Assembly: GCA_015488755.1 (NCBI GenBank)
Contig: WFNB01000023.1
Location: 17,925-81,924 of the forward strand
From: Gammaproteobacteria bacterium
Lineage (GTDB): Bacteria; Pseudomonadota; Gammaproteobacteria; GRL18
Direction of reading: 5' to 3'
DNA: 64,000 nucleotides
Part shown: piece after piece, positions 63,291-64,000 of the stretch
Numbering within the stretch: position 1 is the stretch's first letter
How the letters are laid out: every line of letters starts with the position of its first letter
Program-made: the position numbers and the translations under genes
Notes under the pieces: generated by a model
What the model saw: only the letters and a program-made list of their open reading frames with translations
Databases searched by the model: none
Told to the model about the DNA's origin: nothing

Positions 63291-64000
63291 TTAATCAAGC
63301 GTATCTTTCCAATAACGAATGGTTTTAAAAACCTCAGCAGGTGAATTTAATGGTTTTTGGGCAAACTGTTCAGCAGCTGCTTTAATAGCCGCATCATTAA
63401 AACGTAAAAAAGGATTGGTTTGTAATTCTAAAGCAAGGCTTGATGGTACGGTAGCACATTGCTTATCACGTAATTGTTGTGCATCCTTCATCCTTTTTCT
63501 TAATTGTGAGTTATCAGGGTCGGCAATAAGAGCAAATTTAAGATTCTCTAATGTGTACTCATGAGCACAATAAACCTGAGTCTGTTTATCAAGTGCTAGT
63601 AATTGTGCCAAAGAATGGTGCATTTGTTCACCTGTGCCTTCAAAAATACGTCCGCATCCCCCAGCAAAAAGGGTATCACCAATAAATAAGCACTGCTGAC
63701 CAAGGTAGGCTATGTGTCCAATAGTGTGCCCTGGGACATCCAATATACTAAAGTTCAGACCCATGTTGGCAAAACTTAGCGTGTCTTTATTGCTCAGTGC
63801 TTGAGTTACGCTAGCAATTGCTTCATTTGCAGGGCCATAAACGGGTATATGATAATGTTCTAATAATTGCCCAACCCCACCGGTATGATCACCATGATGA
63901 TGGGTAAGAAAGATTGCTTCGGGAATATACTTATGTTCTTCTATGGCCTCAATAACAGGCTTAGCTTCACCGGGATCAACAATAATAATGTGTTTTTGAG
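63291..64000 (-). CDS. gloB: Hydroxyacylglutathione hydrolase (glyoxalase II), 5' end cut by window
   Basis: The frame is open to the window edge, so the N-terminus is missing and the Met at 63764 is internal. The metallo-beta-lactamase site LTHHHGDHTGG (about 63890-63920), GHTIGHI, the bridging Asp in IGDTLFAGGCGR and CAHEYTLENLKFA are all present, with the C-terminal glyoxalase II domain after it. It hydrolyses S-D-lactoylglutathione. Confidence 0.95.
   Translation of the reverse strand, partial: QKHIIIVDPGEAKPVIEAIEEHKYIPEAIFLTHHHGDHTGGVGQLLEHYHIPVYGPANEAIASVTQALSNKDTLSFANMGLNFSILDVPGHTIGHIAYLGQQCLFIGDTLFAGGCGRIFEGTGEQMHHSLAQLLALDKQTQVYCAHEYTLENLKFALIADPDNSQLRKRMKDAQQLRDKQCATVPSSLALELQTNPFLRFNDAAIKAAAEQFAQKPLNSPAEVFKTIRYWKDTLD

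Noticed and set aside
1..64000. CRISPR arrays, tRNA or rRNA genes, riboswitches
   Set aside because: No regularly spaced repeats, cloverleaf or rRNA-like sequence was recognised on either strand.

Overview
The window is one contiguous stretch of an AT-rich gammaproteobacterial chromosome. This placement rests on the conserved gene order gyrA-serC-serA-pheA-hisC-tyrA, a recA preceded by a stand-alone pncC, a gammaproteobacterial-style pst/phoU operon, LTA-synthase-like and phosphoethanolamine transferases, and a TatT-type TRAP cluster. The abundance of low-potential redox genes (2-oxoacid:ferredoxin oxidoreductase and a complete Rnf complex) would suit a marine or sediment sulfur-oxidising or symbiotic lineage, but that is inference. 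No rRNA, tRNA or CRISPR array was seen.

Layout. 1-8068: end of gyrA, then a serine/aromatic amino acid/histidinol-phosphate aminotransferase operon. 8094-15868: small accessory genes, namely a divergent ATPase-like protein, two tandem DUF4139-like secreted paralogues, a DUF4197 protein, a TatD hydrolase, a secreted propeller-like protein, a PilZ protein and a Pro/Gln-rich protein. 16000-19809: pncC, recA, an IS200-like tnpA remnant and prpE on the minus strand. 20343-39893: a 19.5-kb one-direction operon of redox genes. 39980-41839: two secreted proteins of unknown role. 41896-49595: pstSCAB with two phoU paralogues, and a divergent response regulator/histidine kinase pair. 49735-56208: three membrane-anchored alkaline-phosphatase-superfamily transferases and a PAP2 phosphatase. 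56226-63236 (minus strand): a CcoG/NapH-like Fe-S membrane protein, a TRAP transporter with TatT, a 2Fe-2S ferredoxin and an MltD-like lytic transglycosylase. 63291-64000: truncated gloB.

The most striking part is the 20343-39893 operon. It encodes soluble SdhB/FrdB-like and SdhA/FrdA-like subunits, a NuoF-like NADH/FMN/Fe-S protein, KorA and KorB, an 860-aa protein, RnfB, a 1609-aa protein, RnfC-D-G-E-A and an NqrM-like protein. The 1609-aa protein can be followed along pyruvate:ferredoxin oxidoreductase (PFOR) for most of its length but has lost the recognisable substrate, thiamine-diphosphate and proximal-cluster motifs, while keeping two ferredoxin clusters. The 860-aa protein is a paralogue of its C-terminal half with a ferredoxin domain moved to the C-terminus. 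I propose that these two pseudo-enzymes are electron-wiring or scaffold subunits joining KorAB, the fumarate/succinate module and the NADH module to the Rnf ion pump.

A second layer is small repeats. Two 152-bp MITE-like elements (12022-12173 and 20000-20151, opposite orientations) have matching inverted ends and each is bracketed by its own perfect 10-bp direct repeat. A third element with different ends (15214-15354) shares their core, a hairpin with hexaloop ATGGAT followed by a second GGATG motif. These resemble CsrA/RsmA recognition sites, which raises a testable decoy-RNA idea.
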